Positions 26,517 through 35,560 of a stretch of DNA of 64,000 nucleotides are shown piece after piece. Position 1 is the stretch's first letter. Every line of letters starts with the position of its first letter. The position numbers were made by a program, and so were the translations under genes. Source of the DNA: JAJDNS01 sp963578825 (lineage in GTDB: Bacteria > Acidobacteriota > Vicinamibacteria > Fen-336); assembly GCA_963578825.1 (NCBI GenBank), contig CAUZDW010000020.1, positions 1 to 64,000 of the forward strand, in the 5' to 3' direction. A model generated the notes under the pieces. It was given only the letters and a program-made list of their open reading frames with translations, was not told where the DNA came from and ran no database searches.

Positions 26517-26552
26517 ATTGTCTTGCGGGGCCAGATCCTCGTAGGCCGTCTG

Positions 26553-28136
26553 ATGAGCTCCGAGAGGCACAGCCCGATCCTCCGCGCCTCCGTCGTGTCC
26601 GCCGCGGGCACCGGCCTCTCCCGCGTGATGGGTGCCGTACGCGACGTGGTTCTGAGCCACGTCTTCGGAGCGGGGCGGGCGTCCGACGCCTTCTGGCTCG
26701 CCTGGACGGTGCCGAGCGTCTTCCGTCGATTCGTGGCCGACGAGGGCCTCACTGGCGCCCTGATTCCGGCCGTGGGGCAGGCGGAGGAGGCGGAGGGTCC
26801 GGCGGGGGCACGTCGCCTGGCCGGGGCGGCCCTCGCGGCGCTGGTCCTCGCCTGTGCGGTGGTCTGTGTCGGAGGCATCCTGGCCGCCCCGTGGCTCGTG
26901 AGAGTCTTCGCCTGGGGCTTCACCAGGGATCCGGCCAAGTTCGAGCTGACCGTGACGCTCACTCGATGGCTCTTCCCCTTCGTCGCTTCCGTGAGCCTGG
27001 TGTCGTATTGCGAAGCGCTACTCAACTACAAGGGCCACTTCTTCGTGCCCAAGATTGCGCCTGGCGTCGTGAGCGGCAGCATCGCGGCATCGGCGCTCTT
27101 CCTGGCCAACCGCTTCCAGGAGCCCGTGTACTCGCTCGTCGTCGGCGCGCTGGTGGGGGGGCTCGTGCACGTCTTGATTTGCATACCGCCCCTCGTGATG
27201 CGCTGGGGTCCCGTGATCCCGCTGGCGAGCGGATGGCGCACGCCTCGCTTTCGTCGATTGCTCCGCGAGATGGGCAAGGTCGCCCTCATCGGCCTCGTGG
27301 CCCAGTCCAACGTGGTGCTCCTGCGTCTGATCGCCTCGTTCCTCGAGGAGGGATCGGTCACGCAGTACTGGTATGCCGCCCGTGTCGTCGACCTGGCCCA
27401 GGGCGCCGTGGCGGTCGGCGTCGGCAGCGCGCTGCTACCGACCATCTCCCGTGACGCGGCGGCCCGCAACTGGGACGACTTCCGGTCGCACTTTTCCGAA
27501 GCGGTGCACCTCGTGGCTTTCGTGATGCTGCCGGCCGCCGGGTTGCTGCTGGCGCTCGCCCCAGCGATCGTCGGCCTCCTCTTCCGCCACGGCGCCTTCG
27601 ACGGGGAGGCCGCAGCCCGTACGAGCGCCACTTTGCAGATGCTCATCCCGTTCATGCTGGCGCTGGCCGGCACCAACATCGTCAAGAAGGTGTTCTTTGC
27701 CGTGGACGATCGAACCTCTCTCCTGCTCGTGGGCGCGATCGGTCTCGTCGTGACCGCCGGCCTCGGCTACCCGCTCTCGGCGAGGCTCGGGGTGAAGGGG
27801 CTGGGGCTCTCGCTGTCGCTGTCCACGAGCCTGCAGCTCCTGGCCTATGTCGCGATCCTGAGACGCACCATGGGCTCCCGGCTCGCTCTGCGGGAGCTCG
27901 CGACGCCCGTTTGGAAAATGGCGCTCGCCGCCGTCCCCGCTTCCCTGCTCGCCGTCTTGATCTGCGGAGTGGGAGAATGGGATCGCGGCCCGGCGAGCCT
28001 CTTCAACTGGGTGCTGCTGGGGACCGCGGCCCTCGCCGGGGGGGGCGCCTACCTCGCCGCCGCCTGGGCCCTCGATGTGAGGGTTCTTCGCTCGCTCCTC
28101 GGCCGTGTCCGTCGGTCCGACCCTCCGGCCTCCTGA
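26553..28136 (+). CDS. murJ: Lipid II flippase MurJ
   Basis: A 527-residue inner-membrane protein of the MurJ/MviN branch of the MOP superfamily, which flips lipid II for peptidoglycan synthesis. It has about 14 hydrophobic helices. Family features are AAGTGLSRVMGAVRDVVLSHVFGAG at the N terminus (first 20 diagnostic), FRRFVADEGLTGALIPA with the essential cavity arginines, and VGSALLPTIS. The open frame extends upstream to 26424 across the palindromic repeat, but homology starts at MSSERHSPILRAS, so I use the ATG at 26553. Confidence 0.92.
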   Translation: MSSERHSPILRASVVSAAGTGLSRVMGAVRDVVLSHVFGAGRASDAFWLAWTVPSVFRRFVADEGLTGALIPAVGQAEEAEGPAGARRLAGAALAALVLACAVVCVGGILAAPWLVRVFAWGFTRDPAKFELTVTLTRWLFPFVASVSLVSYCEALLNYKGHFFVPKIAPGVVSGSIAASALFLANRFQEPVYSLVVGALVGGLVHVLICIPPLVMRWGPVIPLASGWRTPRFRRLLREMGKVALIGLVAQSNVVLLRLIASFLEEGSVTQYWYAARVVDLAQGAVAVGVGSALLPTISRDAAARNWDDFRSHFSEAVHLVAFVMLPAAGLLLALAPAIVGLLFRHGAFDGEAAARTSATLQMLIPFMLALAGTNIVKKVFFAVDDRTSLLLVGAIGLVVTAGLGYPLSARLGVKGLGLSLSLSTSLQLLAYVAILRRTMGSRLALRELATPVWKMALAAVPASLLAVLICGVGEWDRGPASLFNWVLLGTAALAGGGAYLAAAWALDVRVLRSLLGRVRRSDPPAS

Positions 28137-28263
28137 CGAGAGAGTCCGGGCCTGTGCCAGGGCGAGACGACTTCGTCTAGAATTGCGACAAGCCGTCACC
28201 GTGCGCCTGGGGCGTCGCTCCCGAGGTTGTGGTGACTCACCCAAGAGCTCGGGAGGAAGACCA

Positions 28264-28719
28264 GTGATCAAGAACACGAAGCAGGCCATCGCCATCGCCG
28301 TCGTCGCCCTGGTGCTGGCAGCCGTGGGCGTCACCGCCTCGGCAGCGGACGTCATCAGCGAGCGGCAGGAGGCGATGGAGGGCGTCTATGACGGCATGAA
28401 GAACCTCGCCGCCATCGCCAAGGGGGAGGTCCCGTTCGACGCCGAGGTGGTGCAGAAAAGCGCGGCGAGCATGAAAGACCACCTGCGGGAGGCCTCGCGC
28501 CTGTTTCCCGAGGGCAGCGACAAGGGTGACGTCGAGACGTGGGCCATGCCCGAGATCTGGTCGAACCATGCCGATTTCGTCCTGAAGCTCGAGAAGGCTC
28601 AGGTCGCGGCCGAGGCCATGATGTCGGTGACGGAGGAGTCGGCTTTCCGTCCTGCAATGGGCAAGCTCGGAAACGCCTGCAAGAGCTGCCACACGGACTA
28701 CCGTCGCCCGAAGCATTGA
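28264..28719 (+). CDS. Periplasmic cytochrome c' / c-556 type monoheme protein
   Basis: A 151-residue exported four-helix cytochrome with signal peptide (IAIAVVALVLAAVGVTASAAD) and a single C-terminal heme motif, CKSCH, 10 residues from the end, as in cytochrome c'. The helices are rich in acidic and lysine residues. Start is the GTG at 28264, preceded by GGGAGGAAG. The stop TGA overlaps the TTG start of the diheme cytochrome downstream, so the two are coupled. It may act as an electron shuttle or NO/peroxide-binding protein; the sequence does not decide. Confidence 0.85.
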   Translation: MIKNTKQAIAIAVVALVLAAVGVTASAADVISERQEAMEGVYDGMKNLAAIAKGEVPFDAEVVQKSAASMKDHLREASRLFPEGSDKGDVETWAMPEIWSNHADFVLKLEKAQVAAEAMMSVTEESAFRPAMGKLGNACKSCHTDYRRPKH

Positions 28720-29624
28720 CGAGGACCCGGCGGGTGGCTGGGGCGCTGGTCGTCCTCGCGGCGGTCGGCGCCACGACCTTCCTGCTCCTGACCCGGGCCC
28801 GTCCTCTCGACGCGACGGCCCTCCCGGATCACGCGCCGGACGCGGCGCGGGGAGAAGTTCTGTTCAACGTCGGCAGCTGCGGCGAGTGTCACAAGGCCGC
28901 GGACGACACCCCGGGGGCCAAGGAGGGCCTGCCCACGGGCACCTCGCCATTCGAGACCCCGATCGGCGTCTTCTACGCCGGCAACCTCACCCCGGATCCC
29001 GAGACGGGCCTCGGCACCTGGAGCCAGATCGACTTCGTCAATGCCGTGACCCAGGGGCTCTCACCCGACGGAACGCACTACTTCCCCGCCTTTCCCTACC
29101 CCTCGTACCGCATCATGCCGCTCGAGGACGTCCTGGACCTCCACGCCTACCTCGAGAGCCTGCCCGCTGTGCGCGCACCGCAGCGCGAGGCGGAAGTGCC
29201 GATGCCCGCTCTCGCCCGCCGGGGCGTCGGGCTCTGGAAGAGGCTCGCCCTCGACCACCGTCGCTTCGAGCCCGACCCGGGGAAGAGCGAGTCCTGGAAC
29301 AGAGGCGCCTACCTGACCAGCGGGCCGGGCCACTGCGGGGAGTGCCACACACCGCGCAATTGGCTGATGATCCCCGACGAGAGCAGACACCTCGCCGGCG
29401 GCCGGCATCCGGCAGAGGACGTTGACGTCCCGAGCCTCAGGGGGCTCGTGGCGCGCGAGAAGTATTCGGATGCTGCGGACCTGACGCTGGCTCTTCAGTA
29501 TGGTGAGACCTTCGGCTACGACGCGCTCTCGAGCGGAGGGATGGCCGCTATCCAGATGAATCTGGCGCTTCTCCCCGAAAGCGAAGTCCAGGCCATCTCG
29601 GAGTACCTCGTCAGCCTGGACTGA
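28716..29624 (+). CDS. Diheme cytochrome c (dehydrogenase-type electron acceptor)
   Basis: A 302-residue protein with an N-terminal membrane/signal helix (VAGALVVLAAVGATTFLLL) and two cytochrome c domains, each with heme motif CGECH (at roughly 50 and 210 of the protein), plus the MAAIQMN axial-ligand region near the end. It resembles the cytochrome subunits that accept electrons from membrane dehydrogenases. The start is a TTG overlapping the previous stop (TTGA); GTG at 28734 is an alternative. A shrunken copy of parts of this gene occurs at 60832-60915. Confidence 0.83.
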   Translation: MTRTRRVAGALVVLAAVGATTFLLLTRARPLDATALPDHAPDAARGEVLFNVGSCGECHKAADDTPGAKEGLPTGTSPFETPIGVFYAGNLTPDPETGLGTWSQIDFVNAVTQGLSPDGTHYFPAFPYPSYRIMPLEDVLDLHAYLESLPAVRAPQREAEVPMPALARRGVGLWKRLALDHRRFEPDPGKSESWNRGAYLTSGPGHCGECHTPRNWLMIPDESRHLAGGRHPAEDVDVPSLRGLVAREKYSDAADLTLALQYGETFGYDALSSGGMAAIQMNLALLPESEVQAISEYLVSLD

Positions 29625-29818
29625 GGAGCCAGGGACGCGGTTGCGGCGTTCGGGGTGGAGTCGACGCCGCAGGGCATCCTACTCCCAGAGTCGCCGAGGG
29701 GAGAGGCTTGGCGACCCAGGCTTGTCCGAGCGATAGTAGAAGACGGACCCGTCGGGGAACTCGTGCCGGTGGGGAAACAGCGCGCAAATCCCAGGGCGCG
29801 ATACGACAGGTCGAAGGA

Positions 29819-30778
29819 ATGCAAACCAAACAAAGACGTCGCGACTTCTTGCGCATCTCGCGCGATACGCTGTTGGGCGCTGTCGTCGGTTCGCGATTTG
29901 GCGATCAACTTCCCGCCGCGGAAGCCAAAACCGGGGCCACCTTTAGTTTCGGCACCTACGGCATGAAGACGATGACAACCGAAGACGCGATCCGCGCGGT
30001 TGCCGATGTAGGTTATGACGGCATTGAAATCACTGCCCACTCCGATTGGGACGCGGCCCCCGAACGCATGTCACCCGATCGCCGCCAGCAGCTGCGAGCG
30101 TTGCTCGACGACACGGGCCTCGAAGTCACGGCTTTGATGGAACATTTGTATCCGAGTAGCGACGACAAAACCCACGCCATTTCGCTTGATCGGCTGAAGC
30201 GCGTAGCCAAACTGGGACACGATCTCTCGCCACATTCTCGGCCGTTGATACAGACGGTGCTGGGCGGCGGCGAATGGGATCAAGTCAAAAACATGTTTAG
30301 AGATCGTTTGGCTGACTGGGCGAAAGTCGCAGAAGAGACGAACACTGTCATCGCGATCAAACCTCATCGAGGCGGCGCGATGTCGCGGCCGTCCGAGACG
30401 GCATGGCTGATCGGGCAGTTGAACAACACGATCTGGATTCGGATGGTCTACGACTATAGCCACTACGCGTTCCGCGACATGCCGCTCGCCGAGACGATCA
30501 AAACGGCACTGCCTTACACGGCTCATATCGCCATCAAGGATACGGTCAAGACGGACAAGGGTTTCAAGTTCGTGTTGCCCGGCGATAGTGGCAATTTCGA
30601 CTTTGTCGAACTGTTCAAGCGCTTCTATGCGGGCGGTTATCGCGGCGATATCTGCTGCGAAGTCAGCGGCCAGGTTTGGAACAGGCCCGGCTACGACCCG
30701 ATCGCTGCGGCCAAGAAGTGCTACACGAACATTGCACCGCTATTCGCCAAAGCCAAGGTGCCGCGCCGCAGTTCGTGA
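29819..30778 (+). CDS. Exported sugar phosphate isomerase/epimerase-like TIM-barrel protein
   Basis: A 319-residue xylose isomerase-like TIM barrel. It starts with a Tat-like twin-arginine stretch (QRRRDFLRISRD), though the hydrophobic part is weak. Barrel features include VGYDGIEITAHSDWD, VIAIKPHRGGAMS, YDYSHYAFRDMP and HIAIKDTV, which provide the metal-binding acidic and histidine residues of the family. Such proteins are abundant in Planctomycetes and relatives, where they act on sugars in the periplasm. Codon use is less GC-biased than in murJ or gltB. Start: ATG at 29819 with GAAGGA just before; the open frame extends upstream to 29708 without homology. Confidence 0.82.
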   Translation: MQTKQRRRDFLRISRDTLLGAVVGSRFGDQLPAAEAKTGATFSFGTYGMKTMTTEDAIRAVADVGYDGIEITAHSDWDAAPERMSPDRRQQLRALLDDTGLEVTALMEHLYPSSDDKTHAISLDRLKRVAKLGHDLSPHSRPLIQTVLGGGEWDQVKNMFRDRLADWAKVAEETNTVIAIKPHRGGAMSRPSETAWLIGQLNNTIWIRMVYDYSHYAFRDMPLAETIKTALPYTAHIAIKDTVKTDKGFKFVLPGDSGNFDFVELFKRFYAGGYRGDICCEVSGQVWNRPGYDPIAAAKKCYTNIAPLFAKAKVPRRSS

Positions 30779-30786
30779 TTTGTCTC

Positions 30787-30984
30787 TCACAACCCTCGCT
30801 GCTCTATGAACCAAGAGATGGAGGAAACAACATGGAGGGAGATCGCGTAGACCAAGAGCGGTTTGGTCCAGGTCTCGTCACCGTCGTCGTTTCTGACCAG
30901 GGGGACATGGTTCAGGTGATCTTCCCCCGGGACGCCTGTGTACCAGTTCGCCCAAGGCCCAAAGTCGACCGGCAGGCGATTGGG
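30787..30984 (-). pseudogene. Unrecognised C-terminal coding remnant
   Basis: Minus-strand frame open for 66 codons between an in-frame TAA and a TGA, with protein-like composition (for example WANWYTGVPGEDHLNHVPL and DDGDETWTKPL). It looks like the tail of a secreted enzyme, but I cannot name the family. It has no plausible start and sits in the intergenic gap between the TIM-barrel gene and the end of the CxxCH gene, so it is probably a relic. Confidence 0.35.
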
Positions 30985-31042
30985 TTATGCTCGGAATACC
31001 CTGGAATCTCCGCTGCTCGTCTGAGTACTCCTCCGGCTAACC

Positions 31043-34000
31043 CTACCTGTTCCCTGCCTCAATTTTCGCCCCCTCGTCGAGATCCCCGACCAGGATGTAG
31101 GTCAACAGATCTCGCAGTTCGTCCGGTGACGTCACCAGGCCATGGGGCATGGGCGAGCCGTCGAGGAATCGACGATTCCTGATTCGCTCTTTTTCAACAC
31201 TCAGTCGAGAGGCATCACCGAGAAGAAGGTCAATCTTCTGGGCCGTTTCCCCTACCACAAGACCGTTGTAACTTTGTCCATCCACGGTCTCCAACACGGT
31301 CTCACGAAAGATAGGAGAAACGCTTTTGCTGGGAAGGAGAATTGACTCGACTAGGTAAGGTACCGTGAGGCGTTTTCGTGAGTCGGACAAAGAGGGTCCG
31401 CCTCGTCCCTCGTCGCTGGCACGAATGGCGTGACATTTGACACAGCCCAGCGATTCGAAGAGCTGCCTCCCTTGAGGGACATCGCCACGCGTGGACTCCT
31501 GGTTCCATTGGATTTCTGCGAAGGACGCCGGGATGCTTTCCTCACTTTGACCGGCCTCGCGCAGCCGCTTGGCCAATGTGGCGGAGCCGAGCGCCTCCGG
31601 CAGGGCAACCGCCACATCACGGAAGGTTCGGTAATCCAGATAGAGACCGCATGCGCCATGGCTGTTCCTGACTCGCACTAGCATGTCGTTGCTGCCGGCC
31701 TGAAGCTCCAGCATGACCACATCCTGATAAGGGAGTGCAGCCCGATCGACGGGATTCTCCCAAACGACTTCTCCATTTTGCCAAACCTTGACGCCGTCGT
31801 CGGAACCTAAGAGAAGCATCGCCGGCTGCCTTCTCGAACTCTCGAGTCGCAAGTAGGCATAAAAGGAAGATTGATCACACGGTCCAAATTCTTCCCGCAG
31901 GTTGAATAGGCGCCCACTACGCCGGACACGCCTCCAGGTCAGTTCGCGATCACCCACTGGATAACGTGCGGTGAGGTCGACAGGTCCCAGCTCCGGCAAG
32001 TGTTTTTCCTGAAATCCGTTCGAACCATCAGGATGCGGCCCAACGAGCCACACTTCGTCCACCTGTTTTCTTATTCCCGAAGCGGTCAAGCGGTGCTCTT
32101 CACTCACCCGATACACTCTGGCCACCTTTTCCTCGCTGCGTAGATCGTTGAGCAGGAAGAGGAAATGCGCAGCCTGCAGGCGGATCTGCTCATCTTCGTC
32201 GTCAAGCCTTGCCTTCAGTAGGGCGAACAGACTCTCCTGCTCGCGCGTATGTGGAGCCACCTTCCAATGCTCGGCCACGGTAAAATTGCCTACTCTTCCA
32301 TAATCCCGCAGATCTTCCTTCGCATCGGCGAACTGCACCACATATTGTTCCTGACGACTGACGTCCAGCGGTAAATGCTCAGGGATGGGCTCTGTGGCAG
32401 GCGGCAAAGTCAGGCGAAATCCGGCTGCGAGGACTCCAGCCAGACGCGTGAGCTGGTCCCTCGATTGGCACAATTGGTGCAGCTGGGCCAAGGAGGTTTT
32501 CTTTGCCAGTAGAAGCACGGCGGCCTGGCGCAGGTAAGTATCCCGGCTGCGAGCGGGACCGTCGATAACCTGCTTCGGCACTGCTCCTTCTTGATCGAAT
32601 AGAGCTAACAGTGCGGCATGGCGCACCTGGGGGTGCTGGTCGGAGAGGAGTTCAATGAACAGTCCCCGAGGGGCCCCAAGCTGCCGGTATTCGCTCAGAG
32701 CGCGAACAGCCTGGAGCCGCAACTTGTCGTCCTGATGCCTGGTAAGCTGGGCAAGCGCTTCCGCTGCCTGCTCGCTGCGGTTCGCCCCCGCCAACCACAC
32801 CAGATGTCCTCGTGCCGGATCATCATTCCCAGTCCCTTTGAGTCTTTGTACAGCCTCATCCAACAGCTTGCCACCGCGCCGTAGGATCTCAGTATGTGCA
32901 CGGTAGCGACGCCACCAGGAAGCGTTGGACAATTCGAACCAGAGCTTTTCAGGGGAGGCATGTGTAGCCTCATAGGCATCAAACGGATGCGTCGGCGGAT
33001 CATCGGCCCGTGTGATCATGACGAGATCACTCGGATACTCTGGTGACGTCTCGTTGTGGACCATATACGAGATGGTGGCAAAGAGGCGCCCGCCTCGGCC
33101 CACCGCCACCCCAACGGGACGGGCATGATCGCGGCCAACCAGAAACGGGACCTCGGTCACTTTGAAGGTCGCTCCATGTGTAACCAGAGGGTAACGCGGG
33201 ATGGATCCCGTTCCCCAGCGGGCAACGAAGAGATTCTTGCGGTACTTCTGCGGCAAGAACGTCTCATCGTAGTACGTCTGCCCCACAGGGACGAAACGTC
33301 CTAGGTTGGAATTCATTGTTTCCAGGAGGTCGGCGCGTTGTGAATCCTTGTCCAGCAGCCAACCACGAGGCCAGCTGAAATAGCCCTGGGGAGTAACGTG
33401 AAGAAGGCGCCCCGGAACAAACTCCGCGGGCATGCCTTCGTGATCGTTGTCGTTGGAAAAAAGATTCCATTGATTGTCAAACGTGAGTCCGCAGCTATTG
33501 CGCTGTCCGCGTGAGACGACCTGTAAGCGAGAGCCGTCGGGCCGACAACGCATGACCCCACCCACACCAGTGAAAGGACGGCTCGATCCTTCAGGCTGAA
33601 AAAAATAGGTCCAGTGTCCCCAATGGTCTGGTCGGGTAAAATCGCCGTAGTACCAGAGTGGATCACCCGAGGCGAAGTAGATGTCTCCCTCCGGGCCAAT
33701 CGCCATGCCGTGAAAACCCTGATGCACGTGTCCAAGCGGAATGCCCCATACCAGACGCTGTGCCTGGAGACCTTCACGCTTCGTGACACCGTCTTTGACG
33801 AGATACAAGGCACTGACCGTCAGAAGGTAGAGATCATTGCCACGAATGGCAATATTATAGATCCAGGTGTGATCGGGAAATCGATACAGCTCTTGGCGCG
33901 CCTGGTAGCCCCCCTTCTCGTCCGGCTCGTACACGAACAGGGCCTCACGGCCCCCAACAAACAGCCGACCGGCAGAATCGAGCTGAAGTCCCAAAAAAGA

Positions 34001-34165
34001 CTCTCGTGGATCCGAATCGATGAGTACGACTTTCAGGCCTTCATCAACGGCTGCGTAGTCGCGTTCCGGTTCGGTCGAGAGACTGCAGAAGGCCGTTGCC
34101 AGTAGGCAGCCGGCCGCGCCGAAACCCCTTAAGAGGTCCTTTCTTTTGAGGTCCATCAGGCGCAT
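31043..34165 (-). CDS. PVC-type heme-binding CxxCH domain protein (propeller, HEAT repeats, cytochrome c)
   Basis: A 1040-residue exported protein typical of Planctomycetes and Verrucomicrobia. After a signal/lipoprotein-like leader, residues ~40-390 form a beta-propeller with sugar-dehydrogenase-like blades (FHGMAIGPEGDIYFASGDP, GFTRPDHWGHW-type loops). Residues ~430-560 contain HEAT-type helical repeats (LRLQAVRALSEY, HPQVRHAALLALF). Residues ~750-880 hold a carbohydrate-binding/PA14-like fold (LLGSDDGVKVWQNGEVVWENP). The C-terminal ~130 residues are a cytochrome c domain with the single heme motif CVKCH followed by GRGGPSLSD. It is predicted to oxidise or bind sugar derivatives in the periplasm. 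Codon use and modest GC suggest acquisition. Confidence 0.85.
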   Translation of the reverse strand: MRLMDLKRKDLLRGFGAAGCLLATAFCSLSTEPERDYAAVDEGLKVVLIDSDPRESFLGLQLDSAGRLFVGGREALFVYEPDEKGGYQARQELYRFPDHTWIYNIAIRGNDLYLLTVSALYLVKDGVTKREGLQAQRLVWGIPLGHVHQGFHGMAIGPEGDIYFASGDPLWYYGDFTRPDHWGHWTYFFQPEGSSRPFTGVGGVMRCRPDGSRLQVVSRGQRNSCGLTFDNQWNLFSNDNDHEGMPAEFVPGRLLHVTPQGYFSWPRGWLLDKDSQRADLLETMNSNLGRFVPVGQTYYDETFLPQKYRKNLFVARWGTGSIPRYPLVTHGATFKVTEVPFLVGRDHARPVGVAVGRGGRLFATISYMVHNETSPEYPSDLVMITRADDPPTHPFDAYEATHASPEKLWFELSNASWWRRYRAHTEILRRGGKLLDEAVQRLKGTGNDDPARGHLVWLAGANRSEQAAEALAQLTRHQDDKLRLQAVRALSEYRQLGAPRGLFIELLSDQHPQVRHAALLALFDQEGAVPKQVIDGPARSRDTYLRQAAVLLLAKKTSLAQLHQLCQSRDQLTRLAGVLAAGFRLTLPPATEPIPEHLPLDVSRQEQYVVQFADAKEDLRDYGRVGNFTVAEHWKVAPHTREQESLFALLKARLDDEDEQIRLQAAHFLFLLNDLRSEEKVARVYRVSEEHRLTASGIRKQVDEVWLVGPHPDGSNGFQEKHLPELGPVDLTARYPVGDRELTWRRVRRSGRLFNLREEFGPCDQSSFYAYLRLESSRRQPAMLLLGSDDGVKVWQNGEVVWENPVDRAALPYQDVVMLELQAGSNDMLVRVRNSHGACGLYLDYRTFRDVAVALPEALGSATLAKRLREAGQSEESIPASFAEIQWNQESTRGDVPQGRQLFESLGCVKCHAIRASDEGRGGPSLSDSRKRLTVPYLVESILLPSKSVSPIFRETVLETVDGQSYNGLVVGETAQKIDLLLGDASRLSVEKERIRNRRFLDGSPMPHGLVTSPDELRDLLTYILVGDLDEGAKIEAGNR

Positions 34166-34526
34166 AGCGTTCCACCTGGGAGTAAGTCAGTCAAATGGCA
34201 GGTAGTGGGGGACGTGTCTATCACGGGATTCTTCTCATTGGGACCCCTTTCTTCTTAGGGGTTGCCTGGTTTCAAAAGGGGCGACCTTCCCAACGGCAGC
34301 ACAGGCTGCTAGCCAGCTTTTTTGCGCTGGTGAGTGCCATGCGCACATAGATGGCAAGGCGTGGTCCTGGAGAGTCGAGGCGAGGTCCCGATTACCGAGC
34401 TGTGTCGAAAAGAAGGCACTACGGTTGGTTGTGTTTCAGGAGGGTCGGTGGTGTACCCTGCCCGAGTCGGATGTCCCAAGCGGAAATTCCGCTTGGTCTT
34501 AAAGTCCGAACAGGAGGAGCAATTCC
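34166..34526. other. Intergenic region with a possible IS3 orfA relic
   Basis: 361 bases between the divergent CxxCH and cupin genes, with lower GC than the surroundings. Apart from the transposase-like segment at 34334-34420 there is no gene. It must contain both promoters; I see no clear -10/-35 pair. Confidence 0.5.
34334..34420 (+). mobile_element. Possible IS3-family OrfA remnant
   Basis: The frame reads ...VVLESRGEVPITELCRKEG, close to the helix-turn-helix of IS3-family OrfA proteins (RGE..I.ELCR.EGI). Similarity is limited to about 20 residues and the following sequence does not continue the family, so this is a scrap at most. Confidence 0.35.
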
Positions 34527-35405
34527 ATGAAAAGCGACCTGCTGAGAGCATTCCTTCTGTTTCTTGGGCTTACTGGTTCCGCCTGCGCCCCTGCCGCGGA
34601 GCAGCCACATACGGCCGCCGAAGCCCCCAATCACACTGCAGATCAGTTTAAGACAGGAGCAACGGGATCAACGTCATCCGTTCGGGTTCTCGAGCTTTCC
34701 GATGGTATTCCGTTTCAGATGGGGAAAACGGATTCTCGGCGCATCGTGTACCCTGAGATGGGAGCTGGGAAGCTCACACTCAACTATTCTGTCTCGGAAC
34801 CGGGGCACGAATTTCCACAGCATGTGCACGATTCTTCCGACGACACGTTTCTCGTCCTGCAAGGCCAGGTGGACGTACGTCAGGGCGATTCGCGGAGGCC
34901 CCTTTTGACTGGTCAGGCAGCCTTCGTACCTTCGGGCCAAATTCATGGCACCATTACGATGGGAGAAAGTACAGCGATTTTGATCAGCTTTCAGGTCCCG
35001 CCGGATCCGGTTCTCTACACGGGATTACGAGACTCGTCGCGGTCCGGAAGCAGCCCGCCGAAAGGTTCGATTACTCCAGGAGCAGTCAAGATTCTAGATT
35101 TTGCCAACAGCAGCGGTTTCTTTGTTCATCCAGGAATGGGTTCAAAAGGAGTCGCGGTTGCCCATCGCAAGTTGAAGCCCGGCGAGAAATTCTCAACGGA
35201 CGTCGGAAAACGTGGCGAGGAACTCCTTTTTGTGTGGAAGGGTGCTCTCTCCGTCAACTCGAAGGAGGGGCTCGCCGAGGCAAGGGAAAGAGACACCGTG
35301 TTTGTTTCTGGTCCAAACAGCTTGCAGGTCCTGAACAACACTTCAGCCGAAGCCATTGTGATTCAAATACAGGCCCCACCACAGTCGACTTTTGAAAATC
35401 ATTGA
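34527..35405 (+). CDS. Double-cupin lipoprotein
   Basis: A 292-residue exported protein of unknown function. The lipobox LTGSACAP ends the signal at about residue 19. Two cupin barrels follow: the first (~75-150) has metal-type histidines in FPQHVHDSSDDTFLVLQGQVD and PSGQIHGTI; the second (~190-285) has weaker metal ligands (GEELLFVWKGALS). It may be a non-catalytic sugar-binding or regulatory barrel. It follows a good ribosome site (AGGAGGAGC) and belongs to the low-GC island with the CxxCH gene, divergent from it. Confidence 0.75.
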   Translation: MKSDLLRAFLLFLGLTGSACAPAAEQPHTAAEAPNHTADQFKTGATGSTSSVRVLELSDGIPFQMGKTDSRRIVYPEMGAGKLTLNYSVSEPGHEFPQHVHDSSDDTFLVLQGQVDVRQGDSRRPLLTGQAAFVPSGQIHGTITMGESTAILISFQVPPDPVLYTGLRDSSRSGSSPPKGSITPGAVKILDFANSSGFFVHPGMGSKGVAVAHRKLKPGEKFSTDVGKRGEELLFVWKGALSVNSKEGLAEARERDTVFVSGPNSLQVLNNTSAEAIVIQIQAPPQSTFENH

Positions 35406-35560
35406 AGTCAGCGTATCGGCCAATGCGCAGATCTCTAGCAATCGGTGCCAGTCACTGGAGCTGCGAGCCAGACGCGACACTTCCAAGCCCATCACCAAGC
35501 CGACCCGACCCTGACCTCGTATCGGATAAGCAGTCGGAGAGAGGCAAGGCTCGAAAGGCC

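Noticed and set aside
26424..26552. N-terminal extension of MurJ
   Set aside because: It translates the palindromic repeat and has no similarity to MurJ proteins.
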